The notes: generated by a model from the letters alone, not told the origin. Numbered from the stretch's first letter, positions 49,987 to 59,366 are shown. The stretch is DNA of 64,000 bases from Anaerobiospirillum succiniciproducens DSM 6400 (GCF_000482845.1 NZ_AXWV01000006.1:1-64000); one strand, 5' to 3'. Program-made: numbers and translations.

Positions 49987-51786
49987 CTAGGCGTGCTTTT
50001 TGACGAAGCTATGCTTTTTAATTTTCGGTGTTTGGGATCTTGCGCCTTTGTCATTGAGCTTATTCATTACAAAGCTCTCGAGTGCAAAGGATATAGGCCC
50101 ATCAGTCTCTACAGCAGCTTGCTTAGCATTGCGCTTACCCTTCTTATTACAGCGTGTCTTTGTCTCTGATGAGCTTTGTAAAGCCTCTGTAGCGCAGTGA
50201 GAGCAGTTGGCAGTGTCTTGAGTTTCTGTAGCCTTATTCAGGCTCTCTTGAGGCACGCTTTCTGTATTTTGCGACATGTTATTGATTAAAGGTGCCTTAG
50301 GCTTATCTAATGGCTGTGATGCCTGTGATCTTGTGGATGGGTCTGTGTGTTCTTGTGCTTCATCGCAATGGGCAAGATCTTGGTTAAAAGGACCAATCTC
50401 TGGATAGTTACTACGTAATGAGTAGTTGAAGGTCATGCGGTAATTGTTGAGTACTTCAAGCTCATTGGAGCCATTCAGTTGCTCTAATAAGAGCTCATCC
50501 TCAGTCTTGTGATTCTCTTTAGTAGTGCGCTTATCACTGTTTGCCTTGCGCTTAGCTTGCTGAGCCTTTAGCGCAGCACGTAATGAGATCATGGCCATAT
50601 GGTCAGTAGCGCTATAGTCATTATCAGAGCTCTGATTTTGTGAGAAAAGGGAGCTGAGATTTGGCACGTGCTTAGGTACATCTTGATCTTGGCAAACTGC
50701 ACTTATGCCTTGCAGATTGCAAGTGCTTTGTAAGATAAGCTTATTTAAAGTCTCTGGATCATGCTCAATTAATCTTCCAATATACAGATTCAGGCTGTTT
50801 AGAGCGTTGCAAGCATCACCATCGCTATCATGTTCTAAGTAGTTGGAAACTTGATCCTTACTAAGATCAGAGCAAGCGTTATAAAGCTGTGCAATTAGCT
50901 CTGGTGAAGTAATAGCTAGCTCATGGCTCTGATAAAGGTATGATGCTAAGTCATGGCATACATCTTCTGCATTGTTATCACTGGCAGCAGTTGCAGCATC
51001 CTCGCTAAGAGCTTGGTGTATGTTTTTAAGATCCTGCATGCTCTTGCAGGCCAATAAATTAAGCGCATTACCTTCGATATAGGCATCATCTGCGCTTGAA
51101 TTGAGTCCGTTAAAACCAGCGCAAGTTTGATTAATTGCTGCAGCACTAGTGATCTTCTTGCCTCTATAGTCATCTGATTGCTTAGGTGAGCTGAGCACTT
51201 CATGACAGTGCATAAGCTTGCTTACTGAGGTAAAGTCAGGGATCGGGGCTGACCAAGCAAAATCGTATGGGTCTGATGAGATAAAAGCACTAGCACTTGT
51301 TAAAGCTTGGGTGTTCTCCTGCTTGTAGGCTTGGCTTGATGCAGCGCTATCTGCGGCATGCTCACAGCCATAGGCTTGAGACTTATTGGTCTTGTTCTCA
51401 TCGTTTGTTCTCTTGGATAAGGCCTGATTACAATTGGATGAGGTCTGATTGCAATTACTCTTAGCGCTTACTTTTATAGAGGCAGACTTTGAGCTTGCCT
51501 GGCTTGCATCATTAGGCAAACGGGCTAAAGTCTCAAGAGAGAGTTGCTTTTCACGATTTACCTGGCCACGAAAGTTAGGGTGGTAGCGACGGTTACAGCG
51601 CTGGAAGTTATCAATTAGATTGAAGCTGTTTTTATTGTTCAGACACAGCTTGAGCTGTGCAGGTGCAGCAATAAAATGCGGGGCACAGATCATGGCTCCT
51701 AATGCCATGGGAGAGTAGTTTTGATCTGATACTGAAAAAGTAGCGCTGATCTTAAGATCATCAAATGTCTGTGGAGTAGCTTTCAT
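49987..51786 (-). CDS. unrecognised 599-residue protein
   Basis: I cannot place this protein. It has no signal peptide or membrane segment. Residues about 1-85 form an ordered start (FNLIDNFQRCNRRYHPNFRG), followed by long Ser-, Ala-, Gln- and Asn-rich low-complexity stretches and many Asp/Glu. A more conserved-looking block occurs near residues 440-475 (LLLEQLNGSNELEVLNNYRM, FNYSLRSNYPEIGPFNQD). The C-terminus is basic (KIKKHSFVKKHA). The start is uncertain: ATG at 51784-51786 has no ribosome site, and a TTG precedes it. A 300-base gap separates it from a second large unknown gene on the same strand, with which it may form a unit. Confidence 0.6.
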   Translation of the reverse strand: MKATPQTFDDLKISATFSVSDQNYSPMALGAMICAPHFIAAPAQLKLCLNNKNSFNLIDNFQRCNRRYHPNFRGQVNREKQLSLETLARLPNDASQASSKSASIKVSAKSNCNQTSSNCNQALSKRTNDENKTNKSQAYGCEHAADSAASSQAYKQENTQALTSASAFISSDPYDFAWSAPIPDFTSVSKLMHCHEVLSSPKQSDDYRGKKITSAAAINQTCAGFNGLNSSADDAYIEGNALNLLACKSMQDLKNIHQALSEDAATAASDNNAEDVCHDLASYLYQSHELAITSPELIAQLYNACSDLSKDQVSNYLEHDSDGDACNALNSLNLYIGRLIEHDPETLNKLILQSTCNLQGISAVCQDQDVPKHVPNLSSLFSQNQSSDNDYSATDHMAMISLRAALKAQQAKRKANSDKRTTKENHKTEDELLLEQLNGSNELEVLNNYRMTFNYSLRSNYPEIGPFNQDLAHCDEAQEHTDPSTRSQASQPLDKPKAPLINNMSQNTESVPQESLNKATETQDTANCSHCATEALQSSSETKTRCNKKGKRNAKQAAVETDGPISFALESFVMNKLNDKGARSQTPKIKKHSFVKKHA

Positions 51787-52089
51787 CAATATACAGCGCG
51801 TAGTAGCACCTTGTGGGGCGCAGCAGTGCGCTATCTCCTGTAGTGGGTGGTAATGTGGGTAGTCGTTTAAATAAAAGGCGGCGATCTTAGCGCAAGGTTA
51901 GCTTGAGTATCATTAGATGCCAACATGTGGCATTGAACAAGCGTGTGCTCTTATAGCATGTATGGCGCGGCATTGCTTGTAGCGATCTAGCTGCAGCGCG
52001 ATCTCACTACATAGCGAGATCGCTGCATCGCTAGCTCACGGCATAGCATCTCAATGTATGACCATCAAGATGCTTGATGCTCTGAGAGC

Positions 52090-54609
52090 CTAGTATTTAA
52101 GCGGTATGAGGCTTGTGCCGATCTCTTTATAATCTTTGTAAGATGCATGTAGTTCGTCAACTGAGTATTCGCTATCGATGAGGTTTAGGATCAGCGACTT
52201 GTTATCGATGTTAGATACATGCACTTTTCCTTTCAGCAGATGCAGGGGATTGAACTCATTGCTTTGGTACGTATAGGCGACGCCTCGATAGCGACCGTGG
52301 ATGGTGCTTAAATATTTAGTACCGAGGCCATAATAGTGGCCTTTGATGATCTCAATATGATCGTCAAATAAAGCTATTTGATACTCTGAGCCACGTGGTC
52401 CGTAAAGCTTAGATATATAGTTAAGCTCACGAGCCTTCACAAAGATGGCCTCAAGAATGTCAGGATTGAGGCGAGCCTTGCTTGAGGCAGTATCGATGAT
52501 GTATTGAGCAATAGCTGAGACACTTAAATGCTTCTTAAGTTCCTCAAGCAGACGGTTATCTAAGCGGCGAGCTAAATGTTCTCTTTTGAGTGCGCCAAAG
52601 GTTACGGCAAGTCCTAAACGGTCATACTTACTGCACTGTAGAGCAAAGGCTTTGGCACTAAAGAGCTGACTTTGGATCGCTATACCATCACTAAGCTCAA
52701 TCTCATAATGGGTCTTAGATAGGCGATCGGGGATCGAAAGTAATGAGAGCGGAGATTTGTAAGCAGATGTAGCCAAGCTATCAAGGCTTGATCTGTCATG
52801 CTCTTTATAGTTTTTGTAACTCTGCTTAGATAGCGGAATGCAGCTAATTAAGACTTCATTATGCTTACCAAAGCTAAAAGTTACATTGCGTCTAGCCCCA
52901 TGCTGCAGCTCCATTAAACTAAGCCTGCCATTGTATGGATAGCGGCTTATTAAGCTAAACTCATTATCTAAGTTAGCTTGTTTTAGAGGATAGATGCTAA
53001 AGCCTGGTCTATGAACAGCTATGGTGGCTTGAGTAGGTCTGTTAGAGACTAACTGTGCTTGATTATCTTGGTAGACGTCTAGCTGAGGTAGATGCGCTAT
53101 TGAGGCATCTAACTTAGGCTTTGAGGTTCTATTTACATCTAACTGAGGCTGATGGGCTCGTTGTGCATCCAGCTTAGGCAGCTTAGGTTTATGGGAAGGA
53201 TCATCATGCTTATGGCCATCATGTACATAGATATGGTTAGTTGCAGACTCCTGCTTGAGGTTAATGAATCTTTCTAAGAGTGCTGATGGCAGATTCTTGC
53301 GTTTAGCTACCTTCTCATCTTCAAGCTGATCATATAAATAGCCATAGTCATTCAGACAGGTGAACATAGAGTAAAGCTCACCAATGGCCAGGCCTAAGAC
53401 CACCTCTTCAAATGTATAGCTGCAGTTGTCGATATGACATAGAGCGTAGGTATAACGAGGGATCTTTAAGCCCATCTGCAGCTTAGTTAAGCGCATCGGA
53501 CGAGTTCTGTTGGTATTGAGAGGCTTGTAAGGACGCATAGCCTCACCCTCATTAAAGCTGACTAAGTACAAGCAATTGATGTAGCACAGCTCGAGCTCAT
53601 CGGCCATAAACACAAAGTCATACTGATGATTATCAGCAGAATCTGCAAAGGCAGGATCATCGCCATGATGGAAGCTATGATCATGTAGAGCGACATTAGC
53701 AGGGTACATAGCAACAGAAGATGCATGATGAGCACGAAGATCTTGGCTAGCTAAAGAGACGGTCTCTTTAGTGTTCTCTGCCATTAATGTCTGAGTACGA
53801 GCGGTATTAAGATCATGGCGAGGCACTGCAAGCTTACAAGCAGCACGATGATCTTGGGCTGCGTCAGTGAGATCGTGGTGCTGATAAAAGGCATTGGCAG
53901 ACTCTAAATCAGTCGGTGAGCACAGCTCCGGCCTAGTGAATAGAGCTTTGAAACTCTGATCTACACAAGCATGGGGATCAATAATCTTGTTTGCGGTGGA
54001 TCCTTTAGAACTATCCTTGCCAGAGAAAGCTTTTTCAATCTCAGCTGAGGTACGAGGCGACTCTATGCAGCTTACTTTATGAACTAAAGTACGCTTGCCA
54101 TAACAAGTGGAGAGCTTCTTAAAGTCTGAATGCTGAGCAATATGTTCTTGTGCAATGCTTGAAAAACGACGACTAGCAGTGTCCTTGTGGCATGACGAGG
54201 CAGCATTTGAGTTTTCTAGCAAGTAATTTGTTTGCATCAATTGCTCAAGATACTGATGGGCATATAAAGGTGCAGCCATGAGACTGACATGATCGCAAGT
54301 CTCAATGTGCTCAGTACTCTGATCTGCTGCTAACACTGCAGAGACTTTATTGCCGTGAGGGCGCAGGTTAAGGAGGCGGACATTACGCAGTGAGTTAATC
54401 CTGCCCTTGCTTGGACTAAGTTGACCAAGCTTAGTTACATCATCTAAAGAAAGCTCCTGAGAGTCATAGATATCCCCTTTGAGTTTAGAGCTGCACCACT
54501 TGTCATCTTCAAACCCGCAAAGCTTGCTAGGCTTGTCCTCTTGTATATAGGCAGATGGGCACAGTACTGCTTGAGATAGCTTGTTGGAACTTTCTTTTAC
54601 GCTTGCCAT
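52090..54609 (-). CDS. unrecognised 839-residue protein with decapeptide repeats
   Basis: Not recognised. The first ~330 residues look disordered. Residues about 330-460 appear folded (FMADELELCYINCLYLVSFN, LTKLQMGLKIPRYTYALCHI, FEEVVLGLAIGELYSMF). Then come about six copies of a 10-residue repeat of the form P(K/Q)LD(A/V)xxxxx, coded near 53020-53200. The C-terminal ~270 residues look like a second folded region (LAVTFGALKREHLARRLDN, then HYYGLGTKYLSTIHGRYRG). There is no signal peptide. AGGAG precedes the ATG at good spacing. Two palindromes of the form TTTTGCGAT-N4-ATCGCAAAA lie within 265 bases upstream and probably regulate it. Confidence 0.65.
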   Translation of the reverse strand: MASVKESSNKLSQAVLCPSAYIQEDKPSKLCGFEDDKWCSSKLKGDIYDSQELSLDDVTKLGQLSPSKGRINSLRNVRLLNLRPHGNKVSAVLAADQSTEHIETCDHVSLMAAPLYAHQYLEQLMQTNYLLENSNAASSCHKDTASRRFSSIAQEHIAQHSDFKKLSTCYGKRTLVHKVSCIESPRTSAEIEKAFSGKDSSKGSTANKIIDPHACVDQSFKALFTRPELCSPTDLESANAFYQHHDLTDAAQDHRAACKLAVPRHDLNTARTQTLMAENTKETVSLASQDLRAHHASSVAMYPANVALHDHSFHHGDDPAFADSADNHQYDFVFMADELELCYINCLYLVSFNEGEAMRPYKPLNTNRTRPMRLTKLQMGLKIPRYTYALCHIDNCSYTFEEVVLGLAIGELYSMFTCLNDYGYLYDQLEDEKVAKRKNLPSALLERFINLKQESATNHIYVHDGHKHDDPSHKPKLPKLDAQRAHQPQLDVNRTSKPKLDASIAHLPQLDVYQDNQAQLVSNRPTQATIAVHRPGFSIYPLKQANLDNEFSLISRYPYNGRLSLMELQHGARRNVTFSFGKHNEVLISCIPLSKQSYKNYKEHDRSSLDSLATSAYKSPLSLLSIPDRLSKTHYEIELSDGIAIQSQLFSAKAFALQCSKYDRLGLAVTFGALKREHLARRLDNRLLEELKKHLSVSAIAQYIIDTASSKARLNPDILEAIFVKARELNYISKLYGPRGSEYQIALFDDHIEIIKGHYYGLGTKYLSTIHGRYRGVAYTYQSNEFNPLHLLKGKVHVSNIDNKSLILNLIDSEYSVDELHASYKDYKEIGTSLIPLKY

Positions 54610-54666
54610 AGTTCAACTCCTAAGCACTAGTCGATGGCATGCACTGTAAAGTCGAATTGATAAAGC

Positions 54667-54688
54667 TTTTGCGATGGCTATCGCAAAA
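54667..54688. promoter_or_regulatory. palindromic operator-like site 1
   Basis: TTTTGCGAT-GGCT-ATCGCAAAA, a perfect 9-bp inverted repeat about 58 bases upstream of the 839-residue gene's start codon. Confidence 0.65.
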
Positions 54689-54853
54689 CTGATTTATTTA
54701 CGCAAGCGCATATATATCTAAGGCATACCTAAGTGCCTAGATACCGCATAAATAAGCACTTTGTAGGCGAGTAAAAAATTTGAGGATAGGGTCTTAAAGA
54801 GTTTTGCGATCCCCGTCATAAAAAGTCATAAATCGCATATATAGGCTAAAGTT

Positions 54854-54873
54854 TTTGCGATGGCTATCGCAAA
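54854..54873. promoter_or_regulatory. palindromic operator-like site 2
   Basis: TTTGCGAT-GGCT-ATCGCAAA, the same palindrome with the same four-base centre, 187 bases from site 1. A half site TTTTGCGATC lies between them near 54812. Confidence 0.65.
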
Positions 54874-55154
54874 TGTACGCTGAGATAGGCCATATTTGGC
54901 GCTAAAACCATTGGTTGCAGGCAAGTTGCAACACGAGGACTTAACTAGGCGTTTTGCTGCATGAAAGGGCATGAATACAGGCTTTGAGAGAGCAGGGTGT
55001 ATAGGCTAGACAGAAGGTGTACTTGGGGAATGATGGCGTCTAAACGCGACTATAAACAATACGCTTGGCTTGAAGACCAAACTTTTATAGAGAAATGAGA
55101 GAAAAAAGACACGATTCGAGCAAGTTATGGCTTTTTAAACAATGTTCTATACAT

Positions 55155-55172
55155 TGTGATGGCTATCGCAAA
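55155..55172. promoter_or_regulatory. palindromic operator-like site 3, imperfect
   Basis: TGTGATGGCTATCGCAAA keeps the right half and the GGCT centre, but the left half reads GTGAT in place of GCGAT. Confidence 0.5.
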
Positions 55173-55204
55173 AATTTTGTAAGTTTTGATGTAGTAAGGC
55201 GGTA

Positions 55205-55303
55205 AAAATGTTGTATCAAGATTGCGTGCTTTTCAGGCCAAAATGTTGTATCAAGTTAGATACAGCTTTGTAGTATCTATAGCGAGCGATTGTGTAGTAT
55301 CTA
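55205..55303. repeat. short direct repeats with GTATC core
   Basis: AAAATGTTGTATCAAG occurs at 55205 and 55240 (35-bp spacing). TGTAGTATCTA occurs at 55269 and 55293, and a related TTAGATACA lies between. They look like iterated binding sites. The interval 54689-56029 otherwise holds no gene. Confidence 0.55.
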
Positions 55304-56029
55304 GTTACGCATTAAAATGTGATAAATAGGCTATCTTTGAACATGATGATAAAAATTTATTAATCAAGTACTTGCATCTAAGACGTAAAAATCTTACTAT
55401 GTGATTCAGTATCTAGGAACAAAGATTGAAGCTAGTGAAGTTCGGCGCGTTTTTGTAAAGAATAGATACAGCAAACAAACATAAGAGAGTTAGCTGCTTG
55501 TCAAATGTGCATAACATTTGGCAAGCAGATATTTTGCTCTTTAACGCGATGGTTTAGCTTACAGGCTATTTCTAACACGCAGAGCAATTTACAGAATTCA
55601 AAAAAGAATAGGCGCTAGTGCAGCATTTAATAATGATGCTTTGCCTAGACAAACTGACATAAGGCTGTTAAGACCTTTATAGGCTATGAGTTAGTCAACT
55701 TACTAAAACTCTTGTAGCTTGAGTCTTCCCCTCCGTCGTTAGCTTTTTCCTATTCTTTAATTAAGCATGCACAACAAGCGCATTGAGCAATATTAAGGTT
55801 GCTATCAATTAGAGCTTGTTCAAATCAGACTATTGCACTAATAGCCATACTCAAATATCAAAGAGAAGTTCTTGGATATTAGGCCTTTACAAAGAAGCGG
55901 TAGCTAAACTGACCGCTAGAGCATCATCACGACTTGCTTCTTTAAAAAGCTTGTCAGAATACACGAATACATAGATTGGCCTTGAGTTATAGCTAAATAG
56001 ACTGAAGTTACCATCAAGAGGATGTAAAA

Positions 56030-56695
56030 ATGTACATGACAGACTCAAAAGCAGGTAAACAACGCTCCTGCCATGATTTGTCAGAGTACGTGAACAAGAT
56101 TGCTGCGGCAGATCATAAGCTTTCCCATCACGCTATAAGCTTAGAGAAGGCCAAGGCAAGCGCATTTGCTACAACTAAGATTATTAGTCCACGAGCAAAT
56201 GCACGTAATGATTTACCTGGTCACGGCGACTTTAACAAACCAAAGAGCATGAGCAAAGAAGACTTAGTAGCTCAGATGCTGTGTTCTAAAGTTTCAACTA
56301 AAGAGATTAACTTAGAAAAGTTACTCCAAAACTTATTTGACGCAAAGGGCTTTAAGACTCGTTGCTGTGCTGAGAGCACTTCACGCAGCGCGACCTTAAT
56401 TGTCTCAACTCCAAGCAATGTCAAAGTAAGTGTGCAGATAAAGCAAAGCGCCCGCCCATTAACCGAGCCTATGATTGAGATTGCCAAAGAGGTTATGACT
56501 ATCTATGGCACTAAGCACTCATTACTGGTATCCCTTGCTGGCTTTACTGAGAAGACTTTAGCTGCAGCTAAGCAAAACGACGCTTCATTAAAACTCTGGA
56601 GCGCTAAAGACATAGCTAAAGAGATCATTGCTAACTATAGCAATATGGACACACAAGTGCGTTCTTGCTTTGACAAGGTAATGAGCGTCAAGTAA
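56030..56695 (+). CDS. Mrr-like restriction-endonuclease-fold protein, catalytic Asp apparently lost
   Basis: A 221-residue soluble protein. The last ~130 residues follow the Mrr catalytic-domain pattern: LEKLLQNLFDAKGFKTRCC (from residue 95), then the strand ATLIVS, the QxK motif VSVQIKQS (QIK 136-138), SLLVSLAGFTEKTLAAA (GFT 171-173) and a final KLWSAKDIAKEII. In Mrr enzymes the strand before QxK carries the metal-binding Asp (GGIDLI); here the equivalent reads SRSATLIV with no acidic residue. Cleavage activity is therefore doubtful. The N-terminal ~90 residues are unlike Mrr's winged helix. AGAGGA lies eight bases before the ATG. It stands alone. Confidence 0.6.
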   Translation: MYMTDSKAGKQRSCHDLSEYVNKIAAADHKLSHHAISLEKAKASAFATTKIISPRANARNDLPGHGDFNKPKSMSKEDLVAQMLCSKVSTKEINLEKLLQNLFDAKGFKTRCCAESTSRSATLIVSTPSNVKVSVQIKQSARPLTEPMIEIAKEVMTIYGTKHSLLVSLAGFTEKTLAAAKQNDASLKLWSAKDIAKEIIANYSNMDTQVRSCFDKVMSVK

Positions 56696-56990
56696 GGCCT
56701 TTTACTCAAGTAGGCTCTGTATACAAGCTATTGAGCTTACTTAGTAATACCGCTTTATAAGAGATTTAGCAGAGTTAAAGCTTGCTAATCTCAACTCCTA
56801 ACAAAACTTAGGAGCAAAAAAATAAGTGCATAGTGACCAAGCACCATATGCACTTAAATATTCGTACAGCTGAGTATACGAAAGACACTAAGGAGTCTGC
56901 TTAGATAGGCAAGCATTTCATGCTACATAAAGGCCATAGGCAGTCTTTTATTAGAAAGCTCATCCATTAGATGAGTCGAAAGGAAAATCT

Positions 56991-57260
56991 TCATAACTAC
57001 GGGTGGGTCTTGCAGCTCGCAAAACTTAACAAGGCCCATCACCTCTAGTAGTTATCCAAGCTTGTTAGATAAACAAGCGCACGACATAAAAATCTTCATA
57101 ACTACGGATGGGTCTTGCAGCTCGCAAATTTATACAAGGCCCATCACCTCTAGTAGTTATCCAAGCTTGTTAGATAAACAAGCGCACTACCAAAAAAACT
57201 TCATAACTACGGGTGGGTCTTGCAGCTCGCAAATTAATACAAGTCCCATCACCTCAGGCA
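56991..57260. repeat. 105-bp tandem repeat with internal hairpins
   Basis: Copies start at 56991, 57096 and 57201 with TCATAACTAC. Two are full and the third is about half length; a stray start recurs near 57294. Each copy can fold GATGGGTCTTG with CAAGGCCCATC (11 bp in copy 2, wobbles in the others), and the first two also CTTGTT/AACAAG. The period is 35 codons, so one plus-strand frame stays open through the copies, but no start codon with a ribosome site exists. Confidence 0.85.
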
Positions 57261-57299
57261 GCATTGATACTATAGCTGCAACTCACTACACAAACTCAT

Positions 57300-57766
57300 A
57301 ACTACGAGCGCGAATCATAAAGCTAAACATAGCCTTTGCAAAAGTGCGCCACCTTTTTCTATTAGAGAAGCAATGTGGGGCTCCAAAGTGTTGGGGCCCT
57401 TTGTCTTCTAAAGCTGCATGACGGTCATGCAGATTTTCCAATACGGTAGTGAGTGAAAATTTTTAGAGCATTGTAATTGAAATTACTAGCACTTAGCTAA
57501 CTAATTGTTTTCCGCTGTCAAATAATTAGAACGTGATCTAATTTTTCAACTTGCAAAAGGCAATTCTATCCCTTTTATCCACATTTGTATTTGCACGTAT
57601 CGCGCTTCTTTCAAATGCTTATGAGCTCTATGGCAATAATATAAGTCCTGTAGCTTTGAAAATATATCACAACAGCAAGCTAAGCTAAGAGCTGTTGTCG
57701 TTGCAACCATCAGCGCAATTAACGACTACGGCCCCTTCAAGTGGGTATGTGAGGTAGTTAAGCTAC
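57300..57766. other. intergenic before insertion
   Basis: AT-rich sequence with host-like composition and no gene. GGGGCTCCAAAGTGTTGGGGCCC near 57375-57397, split here as GGGGC...GGGGCCC, is a modest inverted repeat. Confidence 0.35.
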
Positions 57767-57991
57767 ATGAATATGGCACTCCTTATTGTCACTGAAAAGC
57801 TGTTTCCTCATTTGGAGGAAATCGACACCGCCTGCCGGGAGCGGCTGGAAATTATCGAAAAAGCCATGATGCAGCAAGAGGGCGTCACGCAAGCCCTGAA
57901 ATCTGCCGACCAGATGGCATGGGTGCGCTCCATGAACTCCATCCACAACAGGGCCGAGGAAATCGTCCTGGCGAAGTTGGTCTACTGTTGA
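57767..57991 (+). CDS. tnpV: TnpV-family transposon protein, N-terminally truncated
   Basis: 74 residues resembling the C-terminal half of TnpV, a small protein carried by Firmicutes transposons whose function is unknown. KLFPHLEEIDTACRERLEII and EGVTQALKSADQMAWVRSMN, ending EEIVLAKLVYC, are typical. Full-length relatives are about 120 residues, and the missing part coincides with the insertion edge. A stop lies four codons upstream of the apparent start, and no good ribosome site is present, so it may be a silent remnant. The DUF6809 gene starts 13 bases after it. Confidence 0.7.
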   Translation: MNMALLIVTEKLFPHLEEIDTACRERLEIIEKAMMQQEGVTQALKSADQMAWVRSMNSIHNRAEEIVLAKLVYC

Positions 57992-58004
57992 GGGAGGGAA
58001 CGCA

Positions 58005-58280
58005 ATGATTTTCGAAGCCATGTATAACGGGGAGTTTTATCCCTGTGAAACCGTTGTTCCCACATCCCAGGAATACCGCAAGGCGATTCAAACCTGTGCG
58101 GCGTTGATGGAGCAGCTATCCCAGCGGCTCAGCAAAGAGGACTACGCTCTTGTGGAGGAACTCCGGGCGCAGAACGCTATCGCTCAGTGCGAGGAAAGTG
58201 AGAGCCATTTCAAGTATGGCTTTTCGGAGGGGCTGATTGTCCAGCAGGAGGCCCATGAACAGCTGCAAAACAAGAAATAA
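58005..58280 (+). CDS. DUF6809-family protein
   Basis: A 91-residue acidic helical protein resembling DUF6809 proteins that accompany Firmicutes mobile elements. The start MIFEAMYNGEFYPCETVVP and the end YGFSEGLIVQQEAHEQL are the recognisable parts. GGAGGGAACGC precedes the ATG, a strong ribosome site. It is probably co-transcribed with the tnpV remnant and convergent with rhuM, with a shared terminator between them. Function unknown. Confidence 0.65.
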   Translation: MIFEAMYNGEFYPCETVVPTSQEYRKAIQTCAALMEQLSQRLSKEDYALVEELRAQNAIAQCEESESHFKYGFSEGLIVQQEAHEQLQNKK

Positions 58281-58292
58281 GCGATGGCCGAA

Positions 58293-58333
58293 AAAGCCCA
58301 CGCAGCCAGAAAGAGACCGGTGGCGTGGGCTTT
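58293..58333. terminator. terminator between DUF6809 and rhuM
   Basis: AAAGCCCACGC and GCGTGGGCTTT form a perfect 11-bp stem with a 19-base loop. A- and T-runs on the two sides suit both convergent genes. Confidence 0.7.
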
Positions 58334-58346
58334 GATGTATATATGG

Positions 58347-59366
58347 TTATTCTGTCAGATCATCCGAAGTTTCCGCAACCAGCCGGTCAAAGTCGCTCTG
58401 ATAGGTCCGATCCTGCAATACCAGGAACTTTTCAAACTCTTTCTCAGCAAAGGCTTTGGCGATGGCAGCGATCACCTTGCCTTTATCATGCAGAATATCT
58501 TCCTCGTTGAACTGTAAAAATGCGTCAAGCCGCTTGACCCAATCGGCCATATACATGACATTTCCTCGGCGGGCCTGCCGTTTTGCATAGTCAAGGTACA
58601 TGGTGACGATCTCGTTCAGGTTTCGCATTTTAGTTTCGTTCAGATAGTTTTGGGCGACGGCGACATCCGATTTGCAAATACGGCCTTTGGGTGCGTTTTT
58701 CCATGTGGTAAGCCCCATGTTGGGCTTGGTACTGTCGGCACGGCCATATACGATCTCGGCGTCGGTATGATGGGGGAGCGCATAGTGGAGCTTGTTCTTC
58801 ACATTGGCGAAAAACTCCTTTGTGATGGGGCTTTCCACATCGTAGTCGGAGCTGCACTGGGAATAGATGTCCGTGATTTTCTGGTAGAACCTTCTCTCGC
58901 TCTCCCGGATACGTTCCAGTTGTTCCTCGAAATAATCCTTGCCGAAAAAGTTCTCTGGCTCCCGCAGCCGTGCGTCATCCATCACATAACCTTTGATGAT
59001 GAACTCTTTCAACACCCGGTTCGCCCAAATGCAGAACATGGTCGCCTTTTTGGAGGTCACACGATACCCCACAGCGATAATGGCGTCCAGATTGTAATAG
59101 TTGGTCTGATACCGTTTCCCGTCCGCCGCAGTTGTTTCCATTTTGGAAACAACTGAATCCTCGTTCAGTTCGCCGGATTCAAAAATCTTTTTCAGATGCT
59201 TGGAAATGGCTGCTTTCTGTACATCGAACAGCTCTGCCATTTTTGCCTGTGTCAGCCAGAGGTTTTCCTGAAAGAGCAGGATTTCCACCCGCACTTCTCC
59301 GTTTTCGGTCTTGTAAAAGAGGATTTCTCTGGTTTCATACGAGGTCAGCCCTTGTTCCTTGCTCAT
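58347..59366 (-). CDS. rhuM: RhuM-family protein
   Basis: A 339-residue protein of the RhuM (virulence protein) family, often carried by pathogenicity islands, conjugative elements and defence islands; its molecular role is not established. The N-terminus EILFYKTENGEVRVEILLFQ and NLWLTQAKMAELFDVQKAAI contain a helix-turn-helix-like region, followed by SVVSKMETTAADGKRYQTNY and YNLDAIIAVGYRVTS, the family signature. A Fic/DOC-unlike helical C-terminus closes it. GGAGGTAACC precedes the ATG. The length is normal, so it is probably intact. Base composition is foreign to the surroundings. Confidence 0.9.
   Translation of the reverse strand: MSKEQGLTSYETREILFYKTENGEVRVEILLFQENLWLTQAKMAELFDVQKAAISKHLKKIFESGELNEDSVVSKMETTAADGKRYQTNYYNLDAIIAVGYRVTSKKATMFCIWANRVLKEFIIKGYVMDDARLREPENFFGKDYFEEQLERIRESERRFYQKITDIYSQCSSDYDVESPITKEFFANVKNKLHYALPHHTDAEIVYGRADSTKPNMGLTTWKNAPKGRICKSDVAVAQNYLNETKMRNLNEIVTMYLDYAKRQARRGNVMYMADWVKRLDAFLQFNEEDILHDKGKVIAAIAKAFAEKEFEKFLVLQDRTYQSDFDRLVAETSDDLTE

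Noticed and set aside
49984-50200. Plus-strand ORFs over the end of the 599-residue gene
   Set aside because: Antisense shadows of the minus-strand coding frame.
56991-57260. CRISPR array
   Set aside because: Repeats are 105 bp, continuous and without unique spacers of constant length, and no cas gene is present.
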